Origin: an uncultured Clostridia bacterium | GTDB lineage: Bacteria; Bacillota; Clostridia; UBA1381 | DNA length: 64,000 nt | Direction of reading: 5' to 3' | Assembly (NCBI GenBank): GCA_934501535.1 | Contig: CAKSUM010000006.1 | Span: 1-64,000 of the forward strand | Part shown: piece by piece, positions 26,162 to 34,307 of the stretch | Position numbering within the stretch: position 1 is the first letter of the stretch | Layout: every line of letters begins with the position of its first letter | Made by a program: the position numbers and the translations under genes | The notes under the pieces: model-generated | Databases searched by the model: none | What the model saw: the letters and a program-made list of their open reading frames with translations, nothing else | What the model was told of the DNA's origin: nothing

Positions 26162-27771
26162 CGTGTAAATCCTCCCATACCGTCAAAATCATATCCTCTT
26201 TTAGCTTTTACTCGCTGCTGATTGGAATATATTGTATCACCGTCCAAATTTATAATAAATGGTCTGTCGGAATTTTTGTTGCCTAAAACACGGCTCACTG
26301 CAGCGGCTACACCCTTTGAAACGGATGTGACAATTTGGTCATTATTCATAACCGCAGTATGACTGCCTATATTACCGATAAGTTCTGCGCCTGCTTCTCT
26401 GGCAATAAAGGTCTGTCCCACTTCAGGGAATCCCCCGGATGCATATTGTTTTTTGTACCCCACTGCTGCATAAGAATATGATCCATGCCTTTGCTGTCTC
26501 TCATTTCTATCCAATCTATCAGAATTTTCAGTATACCCTGTTCTTTGCCTTATTTCTTCGCCGCCTTGTTGAACCTCCGAATTAATGCTGTTCTCTGCTG
26601 TATCTTGAGCCGCCATAAGCCCGATTACCACTCCGCTGACTGCCAAACCTGCTGCTATTGCTGTAACCCAGTTCCCTATGGTTAATTCTTTTGCAATTGC
26701 AAGGATTGACGCTAATATTCCTACAGTGGTTGCTACACCCATTAACGCCGCTTTTGTCTTATCAGCCCACGATGTATCACCCCATGCGCCTGTCCATTCA
26801 TTCCATGCAAAAATGGCTGAGCCTATCACCAAAATTGTCGAATTCATTGATGAAGATGTTACACCAATTGCTGTCGCCACTTTCCTTAGTTCGGAAATGA
26901 TTTTGCTAAAACTTATTATTCCTAAAGTAACTGTTAGTGTTTCAATCGTTGAAACAAATAATTTAACAGTCAAATCCGATGAACCCACAGCATTTACCAA
27001 TTGATTAGTACCATTTACAAAAGGAATTACAGAAGCTGACAACGTTTCTCCTAATTTTTCTTTCAAATCGCCGATGCTGTTTGATAGCTGTTGGATTTTA
27101 CCTCCATTGGTTTGCGCCAATGCAGCATTCATCTGCCCCACATTATTGGTAATGATTTGCGCAAGATTGGCAGCTCGTTCCTCCTCTGTTCCCATAGTAA
27201 GCATTTTCTTTTCGGTATCTGTCATAGTTATACCTACTCTCGTTAATGCCGTCACCTGACCTTGCATTGCTTTTCCCATTAAATTACCAATAGAAACCAA
27301 ATCACCCGATGTCGCAGTTACGCCTTTTTGCTGCGCTGCCAAATTATTCATTGCAGGTACTAATGATTTCAACGCATTAGTGGAAGATAAGAATGTCGAT
27401 AACTGTTGAGCGCCTGCAAGCTGAACTTCATCACCGATAACCCCTAATTGTTGCTGAGCGGAAGCCAATTGTTTTATTTGGCTTATTTCAATTTCCGATG
27501 CGTTCATTCTCTGGCGCATAACGGTTTCGAGTTTTGTTTCTGCTTCTTCTTGCTGGTTAAAAGCCTCTACATATTCATTGGCTGCCGCTTTCAATTTTCC
27601 CACAACTACCGCAAAAGAAATTGCACCAAAAATATTTTGAACAGAGTTTGCCATTTGTCCTGCATCCGTTTCAAAGCCTTTCAAAGCCCCCTTGCCTTCT
27701 TCAACACCCTGTTTTAAGCCTTGCGTGCTTGCAGTAACTTTTACGACCAATTCCTCCAAAACATTGCTCAT
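26158..27771 (-). CDS. Tail tape measure protein
   Basis: 537 residues, fairly short, predicting a short tail. The first 270 residues are helical and Gln/Ala-rich (QLASAQQQLGVIGDE); hydrophobic stretches occur at about 285-300 and 350-400 (ATTVGILASILAIAKEL), typical of tape measures that insert in the host membrane. The start overlaps the end of the GT reading frame (ATGA), as usual for this gene pair. Confidence 0.88.
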   Translation of the reverse strand: MSNVLEELVVKVTASTQGLKQGVEEGKGALKGFETDAGQMANSVQNIFGAISFAVVVGKLKAAANEYVEAFNQQEEAETKLETVMRQRMNASEIEISQIKQLASAQQQLGVIGDEVQLAGAQQLSTFLSSTNALKSLVPAMNNLAAQQKGVTATSGDLVSIGNLMGKAMQGQVTALTRVGITMTDTEKKMLTMGTEEERAANLAQIITNNVGQMNAALAQTNGGKIQQLSNSIGDLKEKLGETLSASVIPFVNGTNQLVNAVGSSDLTVKLFVSTIETLTVTLGIISFSKIISELRKVATAIGVTSSSMNSTILVIGSAIFAWNEWTGAWGDTSWADKTKAALMGVATTVGILASILAIAKELTIGNWVTAIAAGLAVSGVVIGLMAAQDTAENSINSEVQQGGEEIRQRTGYTENSDRLDRNERQQRHGSYSYAAVGYKKQYASGGFPEVGQTFIAREAGAELIGNIGSHTAVMNNDQIVTSVSKGVAAAVSRVLGNKNSDRPFIINLDGDTIYSNQQRVKAKRGYDFDGMGGFTR

Positions 27772-28468
27772 TTTCTGTTTTCCTCCTTTCTGTCCTTATT
27801 GTGCACTCTTGCATATTCCTTAAACTTTTCTTTAGAGATTTTCCAGTCCTCCTGTGACTTACCGCGAATATCTGTTTTATCGAAAACCCCTGCATATGCT
27901 TCATATATTCCCGGATAATTTTCCGGCGGTTCTAAGTGAGTTGCTATTCCTGTCAAATACGCAAGATTATAGTCATATGAAGCTTTTTCCTTGTTACGGT
28001 TTTTAAGCAACTCAAAATGCACTTCTAAAAATCTTGTTACTTCCGTTAATGTTAAGCAATAAAAATCATTTAAGGACAATCCATAATTCAAACAATAAGG
28101 TAACATCTGTTCTATTTGCTCAGTATTTTCATAGGGGAGGAACTCTCCCCTTATTAGTTTTTTCCGACAAGACCGCTATCCTTTAATACAATTGCAATTA
28201 ACTCTGAAACATCAAATATTGTTTTACCTTCGCTTAAATAATCCTCGAAAATTCTTTGAGTTTCATCCATTGATATGCCATGATTTAATTCCTGCAGGCA
28301 AAAGTGCAAAATTGTCACCAGCTCCGAAATTTTCGGAACAATGCCTTTTTGCATATTTATCAAAATATTGATAGGATTTGTATTCAAAGCACTTTCAAGT
28401 GCCATAACATTTTTTATTGTCAACCTTAACTGATATTCTTTGCCTTTTACTTTTATATTTTTAAACAT
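27768..28468 (-). CDS. Tail assembly chaperone G-GT (made by -1 frameshift)
   Basis: Fusion product of about 233 residues. Ribosomes that slip at A AAA AAC (28163-28157) continue with LIRGEFLPYENTEQ into the downstream reading frame (MLPYCLNYGLSLNDF...), which has no ribosome binding site of its own. The fusion is the equivalent of lambda gpG-T, which coats the tape measure and recruits tail tube subunits. The T part is charged and ends just past the tape measure start. Confidence 0.85.
28134..28163 (-). promoter_or_regulatory. Programmed -1 frameshift signal
   Basis: Slippery heptamer A AAA AAC in the correct phase (GGA AAA AAC TAA), directly before the G stop codon. After a 6-nt spacer comes a hairpin GGGGAG / CTCCCC (minus strand; 28150-28134) with a 5-nt loop. 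The shifted frame is open into the T frame. Confidence 0.88.
28154..28468 (-). CDS. Tail assembly chaperone G
   Basis: 104 residues from ATG 28468 (GAGGAGGG upstream). Unshifted product of the G/GT pair. Helical, ends GLVGKN just after the slippery site. Located between the major tail protein and tape measure, the conserved site of this chaperone. Confidence 0.82.
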   Translation of the reverse strand: MFKNIKVKGKEYQLRLTIKNVMALESALNTNPINILINMQKGIVPKISELVTILHFCLQELNHGISMDETQRIFEDYLSEGKTIFDVSELIAIVLKDSGLVGKN

Positions 28469-28487
28469 AGAATAGTCCCTCCTCACG

Positions 28488-28910
28488 TTATCCATTGTCA
28501 TCAACAAGTGTAATATCGCTATTTGTTATTATAGTTGCTGTGAAGCTCAAAACTCCTTTAACTTTCGCAGCATCTATCGACAACGAAACATACCCGGTAA
28601 AATCAAACTTTGAGCCGTCAGGATATTCCACTTCAAACGATGCAACCGTACCGGCATCTTCTATTGCCTTTAATTTGTCATATGACGATGGTGTTTGGTC
28701 TCTGTCATACAAAAAACCAAAAGTCATATCCTTAAGTGTCTTTATACCTTTGATAAATTTCTCTTGACTGTCTGATAGGGTTGTCACATCAAGTTTTGTA
28801 AAACTGCCGCCAAGCTGTGGAACAGACTGCAAACTGCTTAAAGCAGTATAACTCGTTTCACTGCTCGTTTTTACTTTAAATTTAATTCCTTCCGTTGATA
28901 AACCTGCCAT
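28488..28910 (-). CDS. Major tail tube protein
   Basis: 140 residues, beta-rich (QLGGSFTKLDVTTLSD; TFGFLYDRDQTPSSY), resembling the TP901-1/lambda gpV-type tube protein. It polymerises into the tail tube. Position between tail terminator and chaperone genes fits. Confidence 0.85.
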   Translation of the reverse strand: MAGLSTEGIKFKVKTSSETSYTALSSLQSVPQLGGSFTKLDVTTLSDSQEKFIKGIKTLKDMTFGFLYDRDQTPSSYDKLKAIEDAGTVASFEVEYPDGSKFDFTGYVSLSIDAAKVKGVLSFTATIITNSDITLVDDNG

Positions 28911-28924
28911 TTTTATGCCTCCTG

Positions 28925-29266
28925 TTAATAGTTTTCTTTTAGTGTCACTCTGTACATTAAAATCTTTCGCCTTAGTCCTTCAAAATTTTGCTCTATAGCC
29001 GATATTCTGTCGAACATAAACTTTTTCATAATTTTATCTATTTTTTTACTTTGTGCCGTTAGATTTATATAATCCCGATCCCACACCTCAAATAAAATTG
29101 TAATTTCCGAATACCCGGCATTATCTGCCGTTACAATATCCCTGTTATCTTTTTCTTGGTATGTAATGCAGGGAATGTTTGTTTTATCATCGTCCTGCTC
29201 TATCGGTATAGGCGTTATATTTCCCTTGCCAAATTCAGCTAAAAGCTCCGGTAAAATATCTATCAT
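28925..29266 (-). CDS. Tail terminator/completion protein
   Basis: 113 residues; a mixed alpha/beta small protein with the pattern of tail completion proteins (ITYQEKDNRD, ITILFEVWDRDY). Lies between gp10-like and tube genes. Confidence 0.7.
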   Translation of the reverse strand: MIDILPELLAEFGKGNITPIPIEQDDDKTNIPCITYQEKDNRDIVTADNAGYSEITILFEVWDRDYINLTAQSKKIDKIMKKFMFDRISAIEQNFEGLRRKILMYRVTLKENY

Positions 29267-29274
29267 AATACCAC

Positions 29275-29703
29275 CTACAAATTGTTTAATTCTCTTTTTG
29301 CACTTTTTGCAATGTCCGTAGAAATTTTGTCTTTGTATTCTTCCAGTGCAGGATATAGAAACGGCTGAGGCTGTTGCCCGGCTGTTGTGTGCCAGTTTTT
29401 ATTGGCATCACAATAACTCCACGGGGTTTTGCGCCCATCTCCATTCTTTGCATATAAACCTGTGCCAAACTCAACATATGGGGCGTATTCGGTGTTTGTT
29501 CCTACTTCGCCTGTTATTTCATTCTCTGAAACGTCCACATTGTGTGTTATGCTTGCTCTTAGGGTTCCATCGCCGGTGGGACACTTCTTTTTTGCGTCTC
29601 TTTCGATTGACAAACAAGCATTTTTTATCCCCATTTCTGTAAATTTGCTGTTCTTGACAGCCTCCAGTTTGTCCAAAAGACTGTTCATACCATTAATTTC
29701 CAC
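29275..29703 (-). CDS. HK97 gp10-like neck protein
   Basis: 142 residues with features of the HK97 gp10 family: N-terminal helix, basic AKKKCPTGDGTLRASI and EYAPYVEFGTG. Joins head and tail. Shares its start with the end of the previous gene. Confidence 0.85.
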   Translation of the reverse strand: MEINGMNSLLDKLEAVKNSKFTEMGIKNACLSIERDAKKKCPTGDGTLRASITHNVDVSENEITGEVGTNTEYAPYVEFGTGLYAKNGDGRKTPWSYCDANKNWHTTAGQQPQPFLYPALEEYKDKISTDIAKSAKRELNNL

Positions 29704-29999
29704 TACCGCACCTTCTTTAATGTATACTTTGCCAATCTACCCGAAAGATTTGACTTAACAACGTTATACTTACTATTCTTAATTTGAAGCCTCATAGTGC
29801 TGTCTAACGTCCTATCTGTCGATAGACCGATATATTCTTCATCGATATACCTGACATCATTTGTTTTTTCTTTTTTAGAAGGATAAATTGCTATTTTTAT
29901 TTCCTTTGAAAAAACAAAATCTTTCGGTTTTTCGTTATATTCATTTAATTCGGTTGCCTGCACGTAAACATTTGCTTGAATCATATCTCTTTTAATCAT
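29703..29999 (-). CDS. Head closure protein
   Basis: 98 residues, beta-rich (SPP1 gp16 / HK97 gp7-like by position). Overlaps both neighbours by one to four bases. Closes the portal channel after packaging. Confidence 0.65.
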   Translation of the reverse strand: MIKRDMIQANVYVQATELNEYNEKPKDFVFSKEIKIAIYPSKKEKTNDVRYIDEEYIGLSTDRTLDSTMRLQIKNSKYNVVKSNLSGRLAKYTLKKVR

Positions 30000-30286
30000 A
30001 AAATAATCATTCTCCTGTTTTTATCTAACAGACGTTTGATATTGTCCGGATAATCACTTGTATAAGTATAGTTAACCTCACCATAATTTTCAGCTGTTAT
30101 CCCTTCTGTCCCAAGCCTGTTATATTTATATACAACCATATCAACTAATAAACTTTCAAGCCCCTTTACGGTATCGACATTGCAATAAGACTTTATTTCT
30201 TGCGTAGTGACCTCAATCAAGGTACTAATAATCAAATCCTCGGAATTGTTACAAACGCCCAACAAAATTTTTATTGTATCTAACAT
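29996..30286 (-). CDS. Head-tail connector (gp6-like)
   Basis: 96 residues, helical N-terminus (TLIEVTTQEIKSYCN), in the first position behind capsid as usual for gp6/gp15-type adaptors. Forms the ring on the portal. Confidence 0.7.
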   Translation of the reverse strand: MLDTIKILLGVCNNSEDLIISTLIEVTTQEIKSYCNVDTVKGLESLLVDMVVYKYNRLGTEGITAENYGEVNYTYTSDYPDNIKRLLDKNRRMIIL

Positions 30287-30337
30287 AAATTACACCCCCT
30301 GCAGCAAACAGAGGAGTATTAATATACTCCTCTGCTA

Positions 30338-31429
30338 TTAACCACCTACTGCCACAGTAATTACATCTGCAGTTGCAATCGCTTTACCGTCAGCATCTTT
30401 AACGGCAACAGCCAATTTATGGCTACTCGTTGCCGAAATAAGACCATTTGCCGGAAGCGTTTCCCACGATGAAACATTATCGCCTAAGCTTGCCGCTGTC
30501 TGGCTGGCTCCTGTCTTATATACAAGCGTACCGCCTGCAGTTATACCAGTTACGGTAACCGTACCTTTTCCGCTTGCACCGGCTGTCATTGAAGCTTTAA
30601 TTGTTGAGGTTGCGCCATAGCACACCGCAATTGCATTCTTCTTGTTATTAAGCACAAAGGCATCATAGTATACAAGTCCTTCAACTAAATGTCCTGCAAG
30701 TCCGGGGGGATCTTCGTGTATCTTATATTCAGCCAGTTTTACAGGTGATGTTGTCGCAATGCTGTTTGTTATAACAAATGATGCACCGGCCGGAAGTCTT
30801 ACTGATGGTGTCATAATAATTGCCACGCCATCTACTTCACCCACCTGACCTTTTATAAGCATCTCCTGTGAGATGTCGCAAGCCCGAATAAATCCATTAT
30901 CCAATTTTATAAGTTTATAAAATTCGGGGGATACATGTGCTATTCTGCCTTCTGTCGGCATCTCTTTATCTGATATTAGCGCATTTGCACTGAGAAACGT
31001 TTCATATGCATTAGATTTTGTTATTGTTGTGTAAATCTTATTACCGCCTTTATCAGCCATCTTGCAAAGCCTGTATGCATCAATTTCAGGCATAACCTTC
31101 ATATCAATTTGTCTCTGCAGTGCTTTGGCTGCGTCCCTTACCCCCTCCGGGCTGTCTGCTGCATGCGTTTTGTCAATTGTAAATGTAAATGAACGTTTTC
31201 GTGTCATTGTCATTTCCTGTAAATTGTCCTCCAGTTCTTCCGGAGTTCCGTAACGGTTTGAGCCTGTGGTTTTATAATCATTCATTTGCGCTGTACCAAA
31301 TGAATAAACTTTTACCGTTTGTGCCCCAACAAAATCATAGTCCTTGTTGACTGAATTTTGCGTCAGCGATGCTTTTGTAATTACTTCGTCAATCTGCGAC
31401 GAATATTTTTCCGCTAAATTAATTGCCAT
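30338..31429 (-). CDS. Major capsid protein with Ig-like C-terminus
   Basis: 363 residues. Residues about 1-270 fit the HK97-fold coat of Firmicute siphophages (RKRSFTFTIDK; VSPEFYKLIKL). Residues about 275-363 form a Gly/Thr/Ala-rich beta domain (GKGTVTVTGITAGG) like the Ig-type surface domains of capsids that may bind glycans. Follows the scaffold gene. Confidence 0.85.
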   Translation of the reverse strand: MAINLAEKYSSQIDEVITKASLTQNSVNKDYDFVGAQTVKVYSFGTAQMNDYKTTGSNRYGTPEELEDNLQEMTMTRKRSFTFTIDKTHAADSPEGVRDAAKALQRQIDMKVMPEIDAYRLCKMADKGGNKIYTTITKSNAYETFLSANALISDKEMPTEGRIAHVSPEFYKLIKLDNGFIRACDISQEMLIKGQVGEVDGVAIIMTPSVRLPAGASFVITNSIATTSPVKLAEYKIHEDPPGLAGHLVEGLVYYDAFVLNNKKNAIAVCYGATSTIKASMTAGASGKGTVTVTGITAGGTLVYKTGASQTAASLGDNVSSWETLPANGLISATSSHKLAVAVKDADGKAIATADVITVAVGG

Positions 31430-31448
31430 ATTAATTCATCTTCCTTTC

Positions 31449-32093
31449 TTAAAGTCCGAGGCCCTCTATGAATGGGTCTTTGTTTTCAATTTTTTGTTTT
31501 GTTCCTTTCGGATTGGTTGCAGACGCTTTTATTCTTTCATCGACCGCATTTTCTACAGCTGCTTTGAATGCTTTTTCAACAGCATCTATTGATTGATTAC
31601 AAGTTTCCGCATTGCTGTAGTCCAATGTAGCAAAAAGCTCAATCGGCAATCCTCTGTCGGCTAAAATATCTTTTGCCGTTGCTTGCAGCTCACGCCGAGT
31701 TATATCTGCTTCACGCTTTGCGAGTTTCTTTTCCGCTTGCTCTTTTTCATATTCCGCCTTTTGGTCATTATTCATTTTAGCAAGTCGCTGTGCTTCAGCT
31801 ACGGCGTTTAAAATTTTAGTGTCTGTTTCTTTGTCCCACCTTTCTTTAGCCGTATTAATTCCCTTTGCAACGCGCCTGTCAAATTCCGCCTGCATGTTCT
31901 TGTCTTGCAAAAATTCATCAAACGTATTCAGTGTTCCGCCGTTTTTGCCGTCACCGTTCGGATTTCCGCCCGGTTCGCCTGCGCCATCGTCTGAACCACC
32001 GCTCGCCCCTGCGCCCGGTATGCCTATTATCGGCATAATCGGCAGCATAAGCGCCATTTTCAGAACATTTGTTAACAATCTTTTCTTTTTCAT
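31449..32093 (-). CDS. Phage scaffold protein (DUF4355-like)
   Basis: 214 residues from ATG 32093 (GGGAGG upstream). The centre is a long charged coiled coil (AEYEKEQAEKKLAKREADITR), typical of capsid scaffolds, which chaperone coat assembly. The N-terminus is unusual: a Lys-rich start and a hydrophobic run (LMLPIMPIIGIPG) that looks like a membrane or signal segment, then a Gly/Asp-rich linker. Confidence 0.8.
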   Translation of the reverse strand: MKKKRLLTNVLKMALMLPIMPIIGIPGAGASGGSDDGAGEPGGNPNGDGKNGGTLNTFDEFLQDKNMQAEFDRRVAKGINTAKERWDKETDTKILNAVAEAQRLAKMNNDQKAEYEKEQAEKKLAKREADITRRELQATAKDILADRGLPIELFATLDYSNAETCNQSIDAVEKAFKAAVENAVDERIKASATNPKGTKQKIENKDPFIEGLGL

Positions 32094-32154
32094 AAAAATT
32101 CCTCCCTTGCCCGTCACGTTCGATGCCCGTGCCGTTCATATTATTTTTTGTGTA

Positions 32155-32334
32155 TAAAAAAAGAACAGTATAAAACTGTTCTTGATTTATTGAATTGTGA
32201 AATTGAAAAGGGACTGCATTTGCAATCCCTTTATGATATGGATATTTTGGCGGGTGTGCCCCGTCCCACATTTCTTTTGACCCTGATTGGGTGTGTAGCA
32301 GCACATTCTCTACTTCAAAATATCCTACCTTTAT
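32155..32334 (-). ncRNA. Candidate structured small RNA in the late operon
   Basis: About 180 nt between a promoter (32341-32369) and an intrinsic terminator (32161-32183, then T-run). A perfect 10-bp stem GGATATTTTG / CAAAATATCC (32325-32316 with 32249-32240) encloses 66 nt with small local hairpins (TGTG/CACA, ACCC/GGGT). A second hairpin pairs GGGATTGC with GCAGTCCC (32229-32210). No protein gene fits; short frames inside are Cys-rich and unconvincing. It may be a regulatory RNA of the phage or an independent element. I do not recognise the class. Confidence 0.6.
32161..32183 (-). terminator. Terminator of the candidate RNA
   Basis: AAGAACAGT pairs perfectly with ACTGTTCTT around a 5-nt loop, followed on the minus strand by a run of seven T. 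It lies inside the late operon before the scaffold gene, so read-through or antitermination would be needed for structural genes downstream. Confidence 0.82.
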
Positions 32335-32340
32335 TGTATT

Positions 32341-32369
32341 ATTATATCACATTTATTTTGACTTGTAAC
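32341..32369 (-). promoter_or_regulatory. Extended -10 promoter of the candidate RNA
   Basis: Minus strand: GTTACA (32369-32364), 17-nt spacer, TATAAT (32346-32341) preceded by TGA, an extended -10 element. The -35 matches 4 of 6 consensus bases. Confidence 0.65.
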
Positions 32370-32377
32370 GTATTTCG

Positions 32378-32539
32378 TCAGCTTTCAACTATCTCAAATT
32401 CCTCCGGCGGATAAAGATAGTCTTCACCGGTTTCATCAATAATCCTATACCAGTCTTTCTCTATACCTAAGCAATTATAAACTTTGCCGTTTATTAATTC
32501 CAAAGGGTCACTGACACTTCCAATATATTTAACCTTCAT
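32378..32539 (-). CDS. Small phage protein, 53 residues
   Basis: ATG at 32539 with GTGGTGG upstream. Starts MKVKYIGSVSDP and ends YPPEEFEIVES; acidic, single beta-rich domain. Widely seen as a small protein near phage capsid genes; function unknown. The gene ends just before the promoter of the candidate RNA. Confidence 0.7.
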   Translation of the reverse strand: MKVKYIGSVSDPLELINGKVYNCLGIEKDWYRIIDETGEDYLYPPEEFEIVES

Positions 32540-32554
32540 ATAACCACCACTCTG

Positions 32555-32797
32555 TTAATTTGATAAATATTTTTTTGTATATTCCGTTTGTTTAAATACC
32601 AAATTATCACCATATCCAAGGACTTCTAATACTACTTCACTGTTTTTTGCCCCTTGAGCATCTTCTTTTTCAAACTTCAACATATCAATGCCCCATAGTT
32701 TTTTCATAGTAACAAGAAGATTAAAATTCAAATTATTCTCTGAACAATATTCCTTGATTTTACTTTCCAACGATACATTTAAATCCAAAGTTTTCAT
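32555..32797 (-). CDS. Hypothetical phage protein
   Basis: 80 residues from ATG 32797 (AGAGGAA upstream). Not recognised. Helical first half (SLESKIKEYCSENNLNFNLL) and beta second half. Belongs to the morphogenesis operon. Confidence 0.55.
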   Translation of the reverse strand: MKTLDLNVSLESKIKEYCSENNLNFNLLVTMKKLWGIDMLKFEKEDAQGAKNSEVVLEVLGYGDNLVFKQTEYTKKYLSN

Positions 32798-32811
32798 GTC
32801 AATATATTCCT

Positions 32812-33045
32812 CTATACTCTGTATAATTGCACACCTTTTTTTAAGCTGCAAGGAGCAATCAACACTGTTGTGCTTTGCGCTATGTCTGACGGATTATTAA
32901 ATCGTGTCATACCGACAGATAATACATTATACATATTGCCATCGTTATCTTTTAGTTTACTTCCATTTTTTATATCCTCGCATTTTCCGCACAGAGTTAC
33001 AGAAATTTTATCGCCTATTTTATAAACGTCAATTACTTGCAACAT
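32812..33045 (-). CDS. Hypothetical phage protein, beta-barrel-like
   Basis: 77 residues, beta-rich with alternating pattern (DKISVTLCGKCEDI). Between MuF and scaffold genes. Resembles the small OB/EF-Tu-like proteins sometimes found in phages, but no firm match. Confidence 0.55.
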   Translation of the reverse strand: MLQVIDVYKIGDKISVTLCGKCEDIKNGSKLKDNDGNMYNVLSVGMTRFNNPSDIAQSTTVLIAPCSLKKGVQLYRV

Positions 33046-33047
33046 TA

Positions 33048-34307
33048 TTAATTACCTCCTTTTATATTATATAATTCTTCTTTGTAAAATGCCAGCGCCT
33101 TTTGAGTTTGTTCAATTTCTTTATCTGTTAATTTATACGCATGACTGTATTTTAATAGTTTTTCCTGTGCGTCAATCTCACAACGAATTCTGCTCACATA
33201 GCTTCCGTCATTTTCTCCGTTTTTATACTGTGTGGCATGTATTAATTCTTCAAAAACACTTGCTCGACCGGGGTTACTTTTTAATAATATCGTGCGAGCA
33301 TCATATGTAATCGCTTCAGCTTGCTTGCTGTCCAAATACTCATCTGTTTCCGGATTTCTCTGTATTATACCTCCACGGCGTTTAAAAGCCTTTTCTATTT
33401 TATGAAGTTGCTTTTTGGGCATTGGGGCAACATACTTCTCTTTTGCTTTTCGGAACATTTCTTCACTTCCTACTTTTATTATACCACTTTTACCGAAATT
33501 GTCAACCGTATCCGTTTGAAATTCAATATTTTCTATGTCATCGATAACCGGCAAATATGTACATCTGCAATTAGGATGCGCAATGACTTCTACATCGTTG
33601 CCTACTTCTTTTATATCAAAAATACGCCCATGCATCGACCCGCAGTCCGAACATACTCTTTCATCGTCTGCCGTATACCATTCGACCTTTGTCACACCAT
33701 CCATTTTATATGTTTCAATCTGCGCTGTATTAATAGTGTGCATGAGTTCGGTTCTTACCAGCCTGTCCGCTTTGGAAAAACCGGCATTGTATTGCTTCAT
33801 AATTTGCTTTACATAAACATCCTTGCTTACACCGCGCGTTATACAGTCTGTAATGGCAGCTTTTACATCTCTTGCAAGCTCATCAGTATCTTTCCAAATC
33901 CGCTCGGAAAAATTTGCGCCTTGCCATTTTTTATGCACAGCCGCTTCAACCATTTTATCATTTTGAACGCCCCATGTTCTGTCTTTCCCTACCATATGGT
34001 TAACCGTGTCAAATGTATCTTTATATGCTTGCGTTAAAGTTTTTGTCACTTCGTTATCAAGTGTTGATTTAACATATTTCGCTTGATTCTTAAGTTCTTT
34101 TTTTAAACTAATGAACCGTTCAAACTGATATAATTTTGTTGTTGATATATCTCCTGTATCTTTTAACGAATCGTATAGGGATTTTATATCCGCTTCCACA
34201 TCATAATATGCCTTCCGATATATTTTACGTATAGTTTTTCGGTCATATATTTCATCATATACGTCTTGTATGCGACTGTTCCAATATTCCTTACTTTTTC
34301 TGTCCAT
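33048..34307 (-). CDS. MuF-type minor head protein with C-terminal extension
   Basis: 419 residues. Residues about 1-256 are the phage Mu F-like head morphogenesis domain with the Cys/His end motif CSDCGSMHGRIF ... HPNCRCTYLP. Residues about 257-419 are an extra domain with a conserved-looking FEELIHATQ and CEIDAQEK, not needed in plain MuF proteins. MuF proteins of temperate phages can carry toxin domains at the C-terminus; this extension resembles that arrangement but its activity is unknown. The protein joins the portal and may be ejected with DNA. Confidence 0.82.
   Translation of the reverse strand: MDRKSKEYWNSRIQDVYDEIYDRKTIRKIYRKAYYDVEADIKSLYDSLKDTGDISTTKLYQFERFISLKKELKNQAKYVKSTLDNEVTKTLTQAYKDTFDTVNHMVGKDRTWGVQNDKMVEAAVHKKWQGANFSERIWKDTDELARDVKAAITDCITRGVSKDVYVKQIMKQYNAGFSKADRLVRTELMHTINTAQIETYKMDGVTKVEWYTADDERVCSDCGSMHGRIFDIKEVGNDVEVIAHPNCRCTYLPVIDDIENIEFQTDTVDNFGKSGIIKVGSEEMFRKAKEKYVAPMPKKQLHKIEKAFKRRGGIIQRNPETDEYLDSKQAEAITYDARTILLKSNPGRASVFEELIHATQYKNGENDGSYVSRIRCEIDAQEKLLKYSHAYKLTDKEIEQTQKALAFYKEELYNIKGGN

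Noticed and set aside
31951..32304. Reading frame across the candidate RNA and scaffold start
   Set aside because: Runs through a terminator and overlaps the scaffold gene in another frame; no ribosome binding site.
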